Of a DNA stretch of 64,000 bases, positions 19,617 to 28,581 are shown one piece after another (the stretch's first letter is position 1; each line of letters starts with the position of its first letter). Below the pieces are notes generated by a model. The model saw only the letters and a list, made by a program, of their open reading frames with translations. It was not told the DNA's origin and did not search any database. The stretch covers positions 5,369,501 to 5,433,500 of the forward strand of contig NZ_CP015506.1 of the NCBI RefSeq assembly GCF_000294775.2. The letters run 5' to 3'. The DNA is from Cytobacillus oceanisediminis 2691 (lineage in GTDB: Bacteria; Bacillota; Bacilli; Bacillales; Cytobacillaceae). The translations under genes were made by a program, and so were the position numbers.

Positions 19617-20129
19617 TCAATGTATTCCCACTACAAAGGTTGACTCCATTAACTCTCTTGCTTCTTTTACCTTTGAGCTTAGAATATTATCTTGAATACG
19701 TAACGTAGCCATAATCTTTTCCATATTTCTAATTGAAACAAGAATACTTGCATATTCATTAATTGACTTGCCCCTAGAGAACTCGTAAAAAGAAGAAAGG
19801 CTCTTATTTTCAACACCTATCCTACAAGCTAATTGCCAAGCATCTTTTTTACTTCTAAGTGATTGGAAAATAGTAATCCATTCATCCATATAATTTTTTT
19901 CAAAAGATGCCCTAATATCAGCCGCAAGCTCCCTAAGACGCATCTCATTTTCAATTTGCTTTTCCCTCTTTTTTTCTGCCTCAATTCTTTCTTGTCTTGC
20001 GCATTCGGAGCAATTCATTATCTTATATTCTCGGTGTCTATTCCAGTCGTCCATCTCTCCTATTTCAGTATAAGTGCTTTTTCCACACTTACATGGATAT
20101 TCTCTTCGGTACATTTCTTCCCAACTCAC
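19617..20129 (-). CDS. Hypothetical zinc-ribbon, coiled-coil protein
   Basis: 170 residues. An N-terminal CKCGKSTYTEIGEMDDWNRH, then CSECARQ pattern could form a zinc ribbon, followed by a charged coiled coil (ERIEAEKKREKQIENEMRLR) and a helical C-terminus. Family not recognised. GTG start with GGGGG 8 bases upstream. First gene of the five-gene operon leading into gajA/gajB, so its promoter is the operon promoter. Confidence 0.65.
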   Translation of the reverse strand: MSWEEMYRREYPCKCGKSTYTEIGEMDDWNRHREYKIMNCSECARQERIEAEKKREKQIENEMRLRELAADIRASFEKNYMDEWITIFQSLRSKKDAWQLACRIGVENKSLSSFYEFSRGKSINEYASILVSIRNMEKIMATLRIQDNILSSKVKEARELMESTFVVGIH

Positions 20130-20713
20130 TAAATAACCCCCAATTCAATTAGTCTCCCTTTTATATTACACAAAATATTCCTACATTGATTTATATAAAT
20201 GATCATATACCTGCCGGTAAACTGTCTATATGATTTTCATATATTTTTCTTACTGCTTTAAGGATAGTTGCTTTTATCTACATCAATATAATCAAAAAAA
20301 TACCGCCTTTAGGGAGACGGTATTGAGCGTGATTGATACATTTTCATTTGATCCCCGTTATTGGTTCTATGATAGAACGATACATGGGGACGGTTCTCAT
20401 ATTTCTCAGTTAAAATAGGGTTACTAAATAAGTTCTAATAAATGTTTTTTATAAAATGATCTTGGTGCCACCATCCTTAATTTGTTTAATCTAATGTGAA
20501 AATTGCAGGACCCTAACCTTTTGCCACATTCACAAGGACAAGTTTTCTTGTTAGCCATTCTTTTTTTCATACAAAGCAATGTTAGGAGGTAAGAGGTCAA
20601 TCAGCCAAGGTGTTCCATATTATTAGTAATGGAGTAAAATAATAATTACTTACAAAAATCTGGGTAAAATATTGAGCTTCCAGCTTTTATCTTAAACAAT
20701 GGGGGGTTACGTA
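20130..20713. other. Spacer with hairpin, REP-like sequence and weak 48-codon frame
   Basis: Holds a hairpin (ATACCGCC/GGCGGTAT-like, about 20301-20325), the sequence GATACATGGGGACGGTTCTC at 20383-20402, which resembles conserved sequences I recall from dispersed Bacillus repeats, and a minus-strand frame 20424-20570 (48 codons, CPCECGKRLGSC zinc-type motif) without a ribosome binding site. Confidence 0.4.
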
Positions 20714-20860
20714 ATGATACGAAATACTCGCGATAGATTAGCTAAAGAAATATCCATTGAAAAAGGGATAGATCTGATTCAAGCGCAAGAAATTATCGAT
20801 TTATTTTTGCAACTAATTTATGAAGAAGGTTACGTCGTTATAAAACAAAATACACAATAA
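20714..20860 (+). CDS. Small hypothetical protein
   Basis: 48 codons beginning MIRNTRDRLAKEISIEKGID. A GGGGGG run 7 bases before the ATG is a good ribosome binding site. The predicted helix-loop-helix (IDLIQAQEIIDLFLQLIYEE) resembles the N-terminal helices of HU/IHF-type proteins, but the DNA-binding arm is absent. It is the only plus-strand gene in this part of the island. Function unknown. Confidence 0.5.
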   Translation: MIRNTRDRLAKEISIEKGIDLIQAQEIIDLFLQLIYEEGYVVIKQNTQ

Positions 20861-20953
20861 GTAAAAAAACAGATGGATAGTTCATTAAGTAGTTCAGATA
20901 ACGTAGAGAAAACATAAATTTGCAAATAAAATAACAAAGGATTTCGAAAGAAA

Positions 20954-20999
20954 AAAAAGGCCTATTCCCTCTATATTTTTTGCGAAGGATTAGGCTTTT
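20954..20999 (+). terminator. Hairpin after the small ORF
   Basis: Imperfect stem AAAAGGCCTA/TAGGCTTTT with a long loop, then TTGATTTT. Possible terminator. Confidence 0.4.
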
Positions 21000-21096
21000 G
21001 ATTTTCCACAAACGCGTCGATTGTTGAAGATCACATTAGTCTATTGAATAGTATATTTGTACTGTGCAGCAAAGTCATGTTATAAAAGATAGTTCT

Positions 21097-22092
21097 TTAT
21101 TTATCAAGTCTATAGTACAGTAATTCCATTGAATAACCTTGAAGAGAAATGCCTAGTTCGTTTTCTGTTTTAACCATTTGATGGAAGTTTTCTGGTACTG
21201 CATCCTTTCCTCCAAGGAAAAGCATTTTGTCAAGTTTTTCTTCTTTTAAATAAGTGACCCTTCCAACTTTAAGCAAATTATTTATTAAACCACTATATAT
21301 ATTAATTGCAACTGCTCTAAAATCTAGTGGAGTAAACACATATTTTTTTTCCCAAACCCATCTTTCTGTTTTCTGTTTTTTAGCAATAAATTTTAATGCA
21401 TCCCCACGTTCTTCTAATTTAAAGGTTTCATCTACACGACCAATGGTTAATCCTTGAGTATCTGTAGATACGGTTAATCCATGCTTAAAAGCATTATAAT
21501 CATATACAGATATAAAATCTTTGGCTGCCCATTTGATCCATTTCATCAATATGTCTTTTGCTTCTTCCATACTAATACCCTGTTGGCTAAAAGTTTCTTC
21601 TTGGTAATTACCATAAAACACATATAAAAGGTTTTCCACAACAGTGAACTGTGTATCATCATATTTAAAATTATCTTCAAGTAATTCTGATACTGTTTTT
21701 TTGAACTTTCTAAAATCAGTATCCCTTGATATTTCTAACCATGGACATGCAGGGATAGATACATGGGCTAAAAATAATCTTAGAAACGTTTCGAGACAAT
21801 GGTAATACGTTGTAGCTAGTTCCAGTCGTGCAAACTTCTCAAGCTCATTTTTTGTCAAATCATCTTCATCAAGTTTATAGCTCAAAACACCAACCTTAAC
21901 ATCTTCACCATCATGAAGCACATCAATAAATTTATCAGGGTTGGACAAAATTGAAGATAAAAGAACTAGTTTAGTCCCGAAGTAATCTCTTGCATAATCA
22001 TTATAAAATTCTTTATTTAAATTATATATCTCCTGCTCAGCTAGCCCTTTATCTGGACCTATTTTAGTAGGTGGCTTTTTCCTTTTACCCAA
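21097..22092 (-). CDS. Hypothetical protein with HEPN-like helical features
   Basis: 331 residues, soluble, largely helical; not recognised. A long helix pair (YYHCLETFLRLFLAHVSIPA) and the YNAFKHGL motif near residue 200 are reminiscent of HEPN/Abi-type helical proteins, in which an N-x-x-K-H-G stretch packs the core; this is only suggestive. TTG start with AAGGAGG 7 bases upstream. Alone in the gap between the Gabija-like operon and small genes, so it may be a single-gene defence or accessory protein. Confidence 0.6.
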   Translation of the reverse strand: MGKRKKPPTKIGPDKGLAEQEIYNLNKEFYNDYARDYFGTKLVLLSSILSNPDKFIDVLHDGEDVKVGVLSYKLDEDDLTKNELEKFARLELATTYYHCLETFLRLFLAHVSIPACPWLEISRDTDFRKFKKTVSELLEDNFKYDDTQFTVVENLLYVFYGNYQEETFSQQGISMEEAKDILMKWIKWAAKDFISVYDYNAFKHGLTVSTDTQGLTIGRVDETFKLEERGDALKFIAKKQKTERWVWEKKYVFTPLDFRAVAINIYSGLINNLLKVGRVTYLKEEKLDKMLFLGGKDAVPENFHQMVKTENELGISLQGYSMELLYYRLDK

Positions 22093-22246
22093 TTGCCTTC
22101 CTCCTTAGATACTATTATCAATCTTGTTCAACCCGATTGAGCTTTTTTTAATAACACGATATATTCAAATATCACAATTCATTTAGTAAATTAACTATAG
22201 TTATAATTGTTCCATAAGGTGGTGGCTTACTCACTCTTGCTTTAAG

Positions 22247-22822
22247 CTAAGAAGCAAGTTCAAAAATGTGCTTTTGTATTTCAAGATAACGCTGCAGATC
22301 TATAATTGGACTATCAGATTGCAAAGGTGTTTCTTTCTCTAGACTGGTTAGTTCAATCGCATTATCTACTGCAAGTTTTTTTGTATACTCATACATTCGA
22401 TTCAAAAGCACATCCAACTCCTCAATTGAAAGTATAACTTCAAATTTAGGATACATTTTCAGTTCACCCAAACATTCCATCATATCTGAAATTATCTCCA
22501 TTGTAAGAGCACCCTTGCGCACAGCGTTTAAGTAGACCATTAGAGCTTCTCTAAATTTCACGACAACATCAGGCTCTTGTTTTTTCTTTGATTTAATATA
22601 ACTTTTTACACCCGCCATACCTAACTTACCCACCATAAAAAGGGGTTTCCTATATTTCCAGCCATAGTATAAAGTAGCCTCCAACTTGCTGACAGGTCTA
22701 AGAAGTTTTACAATTTGCCCTTTGTTATTACGAACCTCGCCACCAAATATCTTATAATCTCCCGTAGTAACCTTCTTCATTATTTCATCAGGTATGAAAA
22801 AGGATTCTTGAAAAATCGCCAT
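22247..22822 (-). CDS. Hypothetical protein
   Basis: 191 residues starting MAIFQESFFIPDEIMKKVTT, with GGEVRNNKGQIVKLLRPVSK near 28 and a basic, glycine-containing middle (MVGKLGMAGVKSYIKSKKKQ) that might touch membrane or nucleic acid. The rest is helical. AAAGGAG precedes the ATG. Not recognised; single gene. Confidence 0.6.
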   Translation of the reverse strand: MAIFQESFFIPDEIMKKVTTGDYKIFGGEVRNNKGQIVKLLRPVSKLEATLYYGWKYRKPLFMVGKLGMAGVKSYIKSKKKQEPDVVVKFREALMVYLNAVRKGALTMEIISDMMECLGELKMYPKFEVILSIEELDVLLNRMYEYTKKLAVDNAIELTSLEKETPLQSDSPIIDLQRYLEIQKHIFELAS

Positions 22823-23431
22823 TCTAACAACTCCTTTTATCTATCTCATCGGCTTAACAACCGACTTTTAATCCACAACTCGAAAATGGAGGCAAAAATA
22901 TCCAATGAAACTAGTCATTATAGATTTTAAACTCCCTACTTGCCCCAAAATCAAATATCCTTTTTTTTGATTCTACATAGAACAATCTTGTTCCTTCTTA
23001 TGGAACTAAAATGCCTGTTTAAGTGAAAACCTTCACAATACCATGTATCTTTATATAAACAATACCAGAAAATAACAAATTAGTTCATAAAAAGAGTAAA
23101 AATACTTGTATCTATTCTCCGTTGGTTAATCTATACTAGTTTGAAATTCCTTGCTGCGTAGTTTTCGTCTACTACGTAATACATGAGTTACTTCACAATC
23201 TAGCTCGTTTATGGAAGACGGGTCTTATTGAAAACTATTTCACTACATTAAATAGTTATTTAATGCAGTGAGTCTATTTCTCTAGATATTTCTGGATTAA
23301 TTAGTTTATGAAAACATACAATTAATTCTTTATGTAAGAGGTAAAGAAAGGCGACAGATTCATTTCATATCTCTCGACTGTAGCTTCACTACGATTTTTT
23401 TTGGAAGCTATCTTCCCATAGTTAAACTCTA
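22823..23431. other. 609-base gene-free region with palindromes
   Basis: AT-rich, no credible gene. Contains a small hairpin around 23156-23177 (CGTAG/CTACG) and the long palindrome at 23240-23271. Confidence 0.5.
23240..23271. repeat. 32-bp palindrome
   Basis: Arms TCACTACATTAAATA and TATTTAATGCAGTGA are inverted complements except for one mismatch, with a 2-base centre. Too tight a loop for a normal terminator; more like a protein-binding or cruciform site. Confidence 0.65.
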
Positions 23432-23677
23432 TTACATTTTCGTATATTTCCCTCTCTCCATGAGCCAGTTATTACTCCTTTTAACAGCCCACCAGATAGA
23501 TTTTTGTATTGCCGTCTTATAATAAGACTGCACCACCTCGTTGTAGAAAGAGGACGATTCAAACAGCTTTACCAATTCCTTATTTGTAAAAACTCTACCC
23601 TTTTCAACTTTCTTTTCAAAATCAAGTATAAAATTTAACGTTTCTTCATTAAGGTTAAACTTTTCAACCATCACCAA
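23432..23677 (-). CDS. Small hypothetical protein
   Basis: 81 residues, helical, with FTNKELVKLFESSSFYNEVV resembling a small helical nucleic-acid-binding module, and a tryptophan-rich end (KSIWWAVKRSNNW). TTG start with GGAG 8 bases upstream. Function unknown. Confidence 0.5.
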   Translation of the reverse strand: MVMVEKFNLNEETLNFILDFEKKVEKGRVFTNKELVKLFESSSFYNEVVQSYYKTAIQKSIWWAVKRSNNWLMERGKYTKM

Positions 23678-23835
23678 TGGAATTTCTCCTTTTCAAATTA
23701 ATAACAGTACCCGAAGAGATAACTTTTTGCTGCTCAACACGGTATTTTATATTTACTAAGCAATTGAAAGAATACTTGGATGCTCAAACGTGCCAATGGT
23801 ACAGTCAAAGGCAACATAATAAAAGCATAAATGGT

Positions 23836-24216
23836 TCACCAAACTAAGACACCCTCTACATTAACGCCAGTAAAACCACCCGCTGTATAAGTTCTAAGGC
23901 TTCCTCCCCTGACAAGATACTCACCAAATAAAGCCCCAATAGTTCCACTATAGAGGGTTATAAACAATGCCGATATTAGACTCAATAACCAAAGTTTTTT
24001 GTTTGATACATTTTCTCGTTTTGCAAAATAAGATCCTAATATTGAAAAGGTTAATACAAAGGGAATAAACGTTGCGTAGTATAACCATCTCTCTCCAAAT
24101 AAAGATGTAAAGCCACCTGCTAATCCTTGTGCAACTACCATAAATATAAATGAAATACAGAACGATAAAATTAAACCGAAAATAATTCCAATTATAATCC
24201 CCTTTGTAATTTTCAT
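23836..24216 (-). CDS. Small integral membrane protein
   Basis: 126 residues with three or four transmembrane helices (KGIIIGIIFGLILSFCISFI; YYATFIPFVLTFSILGSYFA; LWLLSLISALFITLYSGTIG). GGGGGAAC precedes the ATG by about 7 bases. No family recognised. Confidence 0.65.
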   Translation of the reverse strand: MKITKGIIIGIIFGLILSFCISFIFMVVAQGLAGGFTSLFGERWLYYATFIPFVLTFSILGSYFAKRENVSNKKLWLLSLISALFITLYSGTIGALFGEYLVRGGSLRTYTAGGFTGVNVEGVLVW

Positions 24217-24400
24217 TACGATGGTTCCCCCTTAATATATGAAATTGATTTTCAACCTAACTTATTATAAATATTCCTTTTATTTTAACAGAAATATCCA
24301 AATAATTTTACAATTTTTCTTGTGGAATCATTCACACAAGTAAAATAAGTTATCCACCAATATATTGGTAAAAATAGGGGTATTCCTAATGAACCTAAAA

Positions 24401-24423
24401 AACCGTCTAAATTGAAGACGGTT
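24401..24423 (-). terminator. Intrinsic terminator after the permuted recombinase locus
   Basis: Eight-base-pair stem AACCGTCT/AGACGGTT; on the minus strand it is followed by TTTTTTAGG. Confidence 0.85.
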
Positions 24424-24432
24424 TTTAATTCA

Positions 24433-24609
24433 TTATTGGTATCCATTCTGAAGAATTTCCGTAGCTATTCTAATTCGCCTGTATTCTTCTAAGAAGCAGT
24501 TCAACTCGTTTAACAATTTTTCTTCAAATTGTTGTAGCATCCTTTTATCATTTACTCTTACATAGCCTAATCCTTTTTTCGATACAATGTCATTCGTGTG
24601 TTTTCTCAA
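24433..24609 (-). CDS. Small hypothetical protein downstream of permuted recombinase
   Basis: 58 codons from TTG 24609, 10 bases after a GAGAGG box; an earlier in-frame start would precede that box. Helical and basic/acidic mixed (MLQQFEEKLLNELNCFLEEY). It follows the recombinase by 27 bases and precedes a terminator, so the two are probably one transcript. Function unknown. Confidence 0.5.
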   Translation of the reverse strand: MRKHTNDIVSKKGLGYVRVNDKRMLQQFEEKLLNELNCFLEEYRRIRIATEILQNGYQ

Positions 24610-24636
24610 GCTTATAACACCTCTCAAATATTTTTA

Positions 24637-25491
24637 TTAATTGCAGATGACTACTTCAACACCGTTTGTACGAAGAAAGTCTAATACTTTAGCTAAATCC
24701 TCATTATTTCTGCTAATACGGTTATAATCCTTTATTACCATCTTTCCAATCATTCCAGCTTCAATGTCTTTTTTCATTTTCTGAAACGAACCTCTTTTAA
24801 AAGGATCAGATATACCTGAGCATGAATCGTCAATATAAAATTTATCAATATTACCAAGTTTACTCTTTAGTATTTGACCAATTGGTTGATAATCTTCTTT
24901 ACTTCCAACATTTGTTCTATGGTAAAATACAATTTTCTTATTGCTAGTCATATTATTTTCCTCCAGTTTAATCTTTTTATCTGTCTTCATTGATAAAATC
25001 CTTTGAACTCTGCTGAAAAGTTCTGGTGTCACAATTGATGGTACACTTATTTTTTTCCATTCACTTTGAGGATTTTTAATGATTTGAGATTTGCCGTCAT
25101 CTAAATACCGAGTTGTTGTCTTGTTAAAATATAGTTCTCCAATATAAATAGGAGATTTTGCTATTAATCTGATATTACTTGGAGTCCAAGGCCTATTCTT
25201 ATAAGAATATCCATGACTATTAAGCATGTTAGAAACACTCTTATAAGATTTCTCCTCAGCTAAATATTGAAATACTTTTTCTACAACTTTAGCTTCTTGT
25301 ACATCGATTTGTAGTTTTCCATATGAGGAACGGTAACCAAAAGGTACTCTGCTAATAATAACCCGCCCTTGTTCTCTTGCTCTTTTTAATCCTAATGCTA
25401 TCCTCGCAGCTTTATACTTTCTTTCTTCTTCTAAAAAGTACTGATATAATTTTTCATTGTTTCCTTGCTCTAAACTGTCCCTATTTGACAT
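24637..25491 (-). CDS. Domain-permuted serine recombinase-like protein, likely catalytically inactive
   Basis: 284 residues. Order of domains is reversed from normal large serine recombinases: residues about 25-165 are the DNA-binding recombinase domain (GLKRAREQGRVIISRVPFGY; PWTPSNIRLIAKSPIYIGEL), and residues about 185-284 are a resolvase-type catalytic fold (IVFYHRTNVGSKEDYQ; YIDDSCSGISDPFKRGSFQK; IKDYNRISRNNEDLAKVLDF). The usual Y-x-R-x-S active-site serine is asparagine (YHRTN), and the fold ends before the E-helix. No zinc ribbon. Start chosen at ATG 25491, 8 bases after AGAGAG. Possibly a DNA-binding accessory or decoy. Confidence 0.75.
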   Translation of the reverse strand: MSNRDSLEQGNNEKLYQYFLEEERKYKAARIALGLKRAREQGRVIISRVPFGYRSSYGKLQIDVQEAKVVEKVFQYLAEEKSYKSVSNMLNSHGYSYKNRPWTPSNIRLIAKSPIYIGELYFNKTTTRYLDDGKSQIIKNPQSEWKKISVPSIVTPELFSRVQRILSMKTDKKIKLEENNMTSNKKIVFYHRTNVGSKEDYQPIGQILKSKLGNIDKFYIDDSCSGISDPFKRGSFQKMKKDIEAGMIGKMVIKDYNRISRNNEDLAKVLDFLRTNGVEVVICN

Positions 25492-25533
25492 ATAAATCAC
25501 TCTCTTTTCTATATTTTTGCTTAAATACGACAA

Positions 25534-25594
25534 AAAACCCCAACGAATAAACTTACGAATTAATAAATATCGTAAATTTATTTGTTGGGGTTTT
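25534..25594. terminator. Long imperfect inverted repeat
   Basis: Arms starting AAAACCCCAACGAATAAAC pair with a copy ending TTTGTTGGGGTTTT over about 24 positions with three mismatches and an 11-base loop. T-tracts on both strands suggest a bidirectional terminator. A related AACCCC/GGGGTT hairpin lies at 34149. Confidence 0.65.
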
Positions 25595-25666
25595 CCCTTG
25601 TTCGTTTATTAAGTTGTAGAAATAGTAACACCTAAATTAGCATTTTGCAATAGCTAATTTATAGTT

Positions 25667-25861
25667 TTATTGAATTATAAAAATTAGGGTTTTAATCGCT
25701 CTTCCTCTATTTCTAAGAGGAACAATTTTCTTAAATCGTATTCCTTTCTCCCTTAAAACATCTTCAAGATAAAATTGAGCATCACAATCTGTTAATGGTA
25801 CTTTTACTTCGCCTTTCTTGATTATCTCTTCTATCAGGCTATCATATAAAGAAACTGACAT
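25667..25861 (-). CDS. Small hypothetical protein
   Basis: 64 codons: MSVSLYDSLIEEIIKKGEVK, then a basic stretch (LREKGIRFKKIVPLRNRGRA). AGGTG lies 8 bases before the ATG, and the leader AGGTGAATTTCAATG resembles that of the small gene at 33783-33932 (AGGTGAATATCGATATG). Unknown function. Confidence 0.5.
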   Translation of the reverse strand: MSVSLYDSLIEEIIKKGEVKVPLTDCDAQFYLEDVLREKGIRFKKIVPLRNRGRAIKTLIFIIQ

Positions 25862-25906
25862 TGAAATTCACCTACAACCTACTCCGTAATAACATATCAT
25901 TTATTT

Positions 25907-26112
25907 TTAGGGTCTGTTTAACGATGCGGTTGATAATTCTTTGCTTATTTGCAAATAGAATTCATTAATAATGAATTCTATCAAATCTATATCATCATCT
26001 GATAAAATAAACTTCTATTGATTACTTTCATTGAAATCCTTCTTAGCCAACCCAATTGCTATGATGAAAATTTTATCATAGCTAGATCTATGCTCAATTT
26101 ATCTTTATTCAT
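25907..26112 (-). pseudogene. Decayed paralogue of the 49-residue protein at 33783
   Basis: Begins ATG 26112 (MNKDKLSIDLAMIKF), then after a frame shift continues with GLAKKDFNESNQ, an in-frame TAG, and KFILSDDDIDLIEFIINEF. This aligns with FNLSEDDLELIEFVMNDF of the intact gene. One frameshift and one nonsense codon make it non-functional. Confidence 0.6.
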
Positions 26113-26145
26113 CTATTTAACACTTCTAAAGTAAAAAAATAGCGC

Positions 26146-26406
26146 TTAGAACCTCTTAAAAAAAGTCTCACAGTTCTTAGGGATGACAAAAGCGGTGAAT
26201 TCCTTACCCATTCCTTCATTCGGTTGATGCTTAATTGCCTGTATCAAAGATGAATTAGTAAAGCCAAGGGGCAATGCAAATTCACCAGTATATTCAGCAA
26301 GCTGCTGATTTATATATTTACCCTTACTTCTCCCGCAGCTGCAGCCCTTTTCATACATGTCCAGACTAAATACATCATTACAATTAAGGCACATAAGAAG
26401 CTTCAT
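26146..26406 (-). CDS. Small zinc-ribbon protein, last gene of XRE-linked operon
   Basis: 86 residues with a CLNCNDVFSLDMYEKGCSCG zinc-ribbon (four cysteines), then KGKYINQQLAEYTGEFALPL and FTAFVIPKNCETFFKRF. Sequences of this type occur widely in bacterial accessory loci without assigned function. It starts 9 bases after the 589-residue gene, so they are cotranscribed. Confidence 0.65.
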   Translation of the reverse strand: MKLLMCLNCNDVFSLDMYEKGCSCGRSKGKYINQQLAEYTGEFALPLGFTNSSLIQAIKHQPNEGMGKEFTAFVIPKNCETFFKRF

Positions 26407-26415
26407 TCAGACACC

Positions 26416-28185
26416 TCAATCTCTATTAGTGTTCTTTTCCTTATCAATCATTTCTTGAATGTGGGTTATTACTTTGGGATCTTTTCTATACTCTGTTATT
26501 TTTTCAGTGATTAGCTTGTTTTCAAACATGCCTCTTAACAGCCTATAGTTATTAGCTTTCATTTTAAAATTATAAGAGTCATCGAGTATTAGCTTTGCAA
26601 GTAACGTCATAATAAACTCTTCTTCCCGAATTCCTTCAATCCATAGCCAAGCATCTTCTGTAAGAAACATCCGAAACTTTTCAGTAAGCATCTTTCCCAG
26701 TATTAGCTTCATCGATCCAATTTCATACCCATACAACCGTTCTTTAATTTCAGGATTTTTGGTTAAAAATTTTTCAATGCTATATGCTATTGTTTTTAAA
26801 TGAAAGTCCTGCTCTTCGGAAAGCAAAACTGCATGATTATTAAAATAAAGAAAAGCATCTTCATTATCCAAAAAACTACCTTCGCTTTCCTTCTCATTAT
26901 TTAGGGCCAACATAGGAGCAATACTTCTATAAAATTCCTGAAGTTCTTCTTCTATCCTACTATTACCTTGTTGCAATAAAAGATTCGCTTTATTATCCCA
27001 TTCTGGATAACAATTGGTGAAGTTCTCCACAACCTCATTTAAAGGTATATAGGTTTTAATTTCCCGGCCCGGAAATTTGATATCCATTACCATCATTCCA
27101 AATGTTCTTTCAACAATAGCTGGATGACCTTCAATTTTGCGAAATGCTTCCAAAAAATCATAGTTTTGTGGAGGGATACTTACCCAAGTAAGAGTAATTG
27201 CCCTTAGCATTTCTTCGGGTTTATACTTGGGTCCACCTTCCTCCTTGCAAGCCATAGAAACCAAACTATTAATGTCCCTAACTAGATTCAAATAATAGAC
27301 CAAGAGCTTAACAGCTCCAATTTGTGTTGGAGAAGAGTGCTTAACTAATTTTTCCTTAATCCACTTGTGGAAGGTTTCTTTATCAGAGTACGTATAAACT
27401 AGCTCTAAGATTTTTTCCTGATCTGCAATAGTCCATTTTTCAATCAATTCTATTTTTTCGCTTTCATTTTTAGGAGAAAATCGGTTAAGCAACTGCCGTG
27501 GATCAACGCGTAACGGTAACTTTATTGGGGTTGAGAGATGAGTGTCTGCCCATTGTTTTGCTTTTACACACTGCAGATGATCTATATCTCCACTTACACT
27601 AGCAAACTTGGGGAAACGGCTCTCAATTAGCATAGCTATGGCTAATATGTAAAGATGGTATGGATATCCTTGAGTCTTAGCATTAAAAACAACAACTGAG
27701 CTTTCGTATCCCTTTAAAATATCAGTTTCATTATTAGAAACTGGCACAGCCTCCCTATACATTTTAATATCAGAGTAAAGCCTGAAAGTTTCTGCAAATT
27801 TCTTACTGCCTAAGTTCCCACATGTTCTCCAAAATCTAGAAGGCTCTTCATGTTCTTCGGATTTAACATATACAGGGATCTGAATATCAAATAACTTTTT
27901 TTCTCCTAAATCTGCAAAATCATAAGCTTTCAGTAATTTCACGGTTTCTTTATAAACACTTATCCAATCTTGTTGTGAAATCTGATGAGGAAGAATAGAC
28001 AGACGAACATAAGTACCCAGACAAAACCACACCCTTTTTTCAGTTACAATTAAAAGAGAACTCGCTTCTCCTTTATTGCGATGTTTTAATATCGACAAAA
28101 AAAAGGCTATCCCAACATTAATAAGATAACCTTTTAGTTGTTTTTTAGAATTGCCTGCACAGCCCAGAATTATAAAAAGCTGCAA
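26416..28185 (-). CDS. Large hypothetical protein, core of XRE-linked operon
   Basis: Up to 589 residues; not recognised. No Walker motif, nuclease motif or membrane helix was found apart from a short hydrophobic patch near the start. The N-terminal half (SLLIVTEKRVWFCLGTYVRL) looks beta-rich; the rest is helical with charged segments. TTG 28185 has no clear ribosome binding site, and the conserved part may begin some 40-50 residues later, so the start is uncertain. It is the largest product of a five-gene operon with three small helical proteins and a zinc ribbon. Confidence 0.65.
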   Translation of the reverse strand: MQLFIILGCAGNSKKQLKGYLINVGIAFFLSILKHRNKGEASSLLIVTEKRVWFCLGTYVRLSILPHQISQQDWISVYKETVKLLKAYDFADLGEKKLFDIQIPVYVKSEEHEEPSRFWRTCGNLGSKKFAETFRLYSDIKMYREAVPVSNNETDILKGYESSVVVFNAKTQGYPYHLYILAIAMLIESRFPKFASVSGDIDHLQCVKAKQWADTHLSTPIKLPLRVDPRQLLNRFSPKNESEKIELIEKWTIADQEKILELVYTYSDKETFHKWIKEKLVKHSSPTQIGAVKLLVYYLNLVRDINSLVSMACKEEGGPKYKPEEMLRAITLTWVSIPPQNYDFLEAFRKIEGHPAIVERTFGMMVMDIKFPGREIKTYIPLNEVVENFTNCYPEWDNKANLLLQQGNSRIEEELQEFYRSIAPMLALNNEKESEGSFLDNEDAFLYFNNHAVLLSEEQDFHLKTIAYSIEKFLTKNPEIKERLYGYEIGSMKLILGKMLTEKFRMFLTEDAWLWIEGIREEEFIMTLLAKLILDDSYNFKMKANNYRLLRGMFENKLITEKITEYRKDPKVITHIQEMIDKEKNTNRD

Positions 28186-28206
28186 GCCCTATATTATTGC
28201 ACCATG

Positions 28207-28503
28207 TTACTCAATTCTAAAAGTAGATCTGTTAGCTTTATTATAAACTTGGTAAACATCTTTCTTAGATTGTTCTACAAATGACTTAATTATTGAGTGG
28301 TCGCTCAAACTAACGTTGTCTACCTTCTCTAAAGTTGCTCCTACACTTCCAGCCAAATACCCAGCAGCTCCCAGTATTACTCTCAATTCCTGCATCAATT
28401 CTGAAGATAATGCTTCATGTGCATTATTTTTCATGACTTTTTCTTCATCGCTTTCAACAATTGTTGCCAGATCAATTACTAATTTCCCTGAATATATTTG
28501 CAT
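28207..28503 (-). CDS. Small helical hypothetical protein of XRE-linked operon
   Basis: 98 residues from ATG 28503, preceded by AAGGGGAC. Sequence MQIYSGKLVIDLATIVESDE then a glycine/alanine-rich stretch (LGAAGYLAGSVGA) and a charged tail. Soluble, unknown family. Lies between the 95-residue and 589-residue genes. Confidence 0.55.
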   Translation of the reverse strand: MQIYSGKLVIDLATIVESDEEKVMKNNAHEALSSELMQELRVILGAAGYLAGSVGATLEKVDNVSLSDHSIIKSFVEQSKKDVYQVYNKANRSTFRIE

Positions 28504-28581
28504 ATAGCTTGTCCCCTTCATGTTGTATTTCATTTTCATTATTAAAGAATATTTACTTTATACTCGCTTTTTCTGGTTGAT

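Noticed and set aside
20383..20402. GGGACGGTTCTC as an att site
   Set aside because: Shares only ACGGTTC with the core; looks instead like a dispersed Bacillus repeat.
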